From DATKMG01 sp035541995 (GTDB lineage: Bacteria > Acidobacteriota > Terriglobia > Versatilivoradales > Versatilivoraceae), in contig DATKMG010000115.1 of NCBI GenBank assembly GCA_035541995.1, positions 1 to 5,469 on the forward strand: a stretch of DNA of 5,469 nucleotides, read 5' to 3'. The notes under the pieces are model-generated. The model ran no database searches. It was not told where the DNA came from and saw nothing but the letters and a program-made list of their open reading frames with translations. This document shows positions 4,955-5,469 of this stretch, in pieces. The translations under genes were made by a program, and so were the position numbers. Within the stretch, counting starts at the first letter, position 1, and each line of letters begins with the position of its first letter.

Positions 4955-5469
4955 GTAACAGTCCTTGAAACGGCCGCCATCTCATTCGCGGCATGCCTTT
5001 CGGAGGTCTTTCGGTCCAGAATATGGATCAGCTCTCGTAATCGCCCGTTGCGGATTTCGAGGTAGTTCGCCAGGTAAGATGGGCGCATATAGAAACGTGT
5101 GTAGGCAGCGCCTAGCAGGAAACGTAGTTCTTCGGCTGAGAGGCTGGGATGCTTGAAGGTTGGGGTGAATCCGTCGAATTTCTGCCAGTCCTTCTCATAG
5201 ATCAGCGGCTCCATCCGATTCCACAGAGGTGTTCCCGGATAAGGCGTCAGGACCTTGAATTGCGCGCAAGTGGAGCCTAACGCAATCGAGTAATCGATCG
5301 TCGCCGAGATCGAATTCCAGTCGTCCTGCAGGAAGCCCAGAACGTAAAAGCCAACTGTCCCAATGCCGTGCCGGTTGCAGCTGTCGATAATGGCGCGTTG
5401 CTGAGCCTCGGGAATGGGTCGCCGTCCGACTTTGCGCAGGGTCTCCGGTGACACAGATTCCACCCCAAA
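4948..5469 (-). CDS. Radical SAM protein, C-terminal part (5' end outside window)
   Basis: The frame enters from the right edge and gives the last 173 residues of a larger protein. Its first visible residues read FGVESVSPETLRKVGR, which matches the (F)G(V/I)ES-x-S-x-x-(T/V)L strand found about midway through radical SAM barrels. The GTG at 5463 is therefore an internal valine codon and not a start. HGIGTVGFYVLGF at about 32-44 and FKVLTPYPGTPLW at about 71-83 are the last barrel strands, typical of radical SAM enzymes that also carry an N-terminal cobalamin-binding domain, such as those near HpnJ and BchE. The tail includes a TRFYMRPSYL segment (about 124-133) common in that group. The CxxxCxxC cluster motif and any B12-binding domain would lie beyond the window. 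The stop overlaps the aminotransferase start by 7 nt. Likely chemistry is a radical methylation, rearrangement or C-C bond step on a lipid or natural product, but the substrate is unknown. Confidence 0.85.
   Translation of the reverse strand, partial: FGVESVSPETLRKVGRRPIPEAQQRAIIDSCNRHGIGTVGFYVLGFLQDDWNSISATIDYSIALGSTCAQFKVLTPYPGTPLWNRMEPLIYEKDWQKFDGFTPTFKHPSLSAEELRFLLGAAYTRFYMRPSYLANYLEIRNGRLRELIHILDRKTSERHAANEMAAVSRTVTC
4962..4966 (-). promoter_or_regulatory. Ribosome binding site of the aminotransferase gene
   Basis: AAGGA on the minus strand stands 7 nt before the ATG at 4954, inside the last codons of the radical SAM gene. It fixes the start in the overlapping arrangement. Confidence 0.6.

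Noticed and set aside
124..5156. Plus-strand open frames, several of 60-124 codons
   Set aside because: All lie opposite confidently assigned minus-strand genes or their leader, lack ribosome sites or family motifs, and look like antisense shadows.
5461..5463. GTG as start codon of the radical SAM gene
   Set aside because: It is the valine of the conserved FGVES strand in the middle of a radical SAM barrel; the frame continues off the right edge.

Overview
All six protein genes that I can support lie on the minus strand, so transcription runs from the right end of the window to the left. Base composition is moderately GC-rich. There are no rRNA or tRNA genes, CRISPR arrays, or recognisable insertion sequences. 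The gene types suggest a Gram-negative (diderm) bacterium: an RND-type tripartite efflux system, and a short secreted FG-GAP/VCBS protein with an RGPP tail of a kind I associate with Acidobacteriota. That taxonomic guess is inference from family resemblance, not a search.

Right block (about 5469 down to 3096). A radical SAM enzyme lacking its N-terminal half overlaps by 7 nt a DegT/DnrJ/EryC1-type PLP aminotransferase. The aminotransferase stop is followed after 2 nt by the probable TTG start of a DedA-family membrane protein. Overlapping or touching ends imply one translationally coupled operon. The mix of a radical SAM enzyme, a sugar-type aminotransferase and a DedA-type putative lipid transporter points to making or moving a modified lipid, lipid-linked sugar or small metabolite. 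The product cannot be named from this window.

Middle (3076 to about 2132). A short exported protein with two Asp-rich calcium-binding FG-GAP/VCBS loops ends in an RGPP-containing tail. It begins 19 nt after the DedA stop, and a perfect TATAAT overlaps that stop, so it may have its own promoter. A 240-nt non-coding stretch follows. It holds two perfect inverted repeats and recurring ATCGTGA words, which are plausible operator material for the genes downstream.

Left block (2131 down to 1). A TolC/CzcC/CusC-type outer membrane factor is followed, with a GTGA start/stop overlap, by a CzcB/CusB-type periplasmic adaptor that runs off the left edge. The inner-membrane RND pump gene would be expected just beyond position 1. 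Together these would export metal cations or other toxic compounds from the periplasm or cytoplasm. The VCBS/RGPP protein placed just upstream is the most interesting candidate accessory part.
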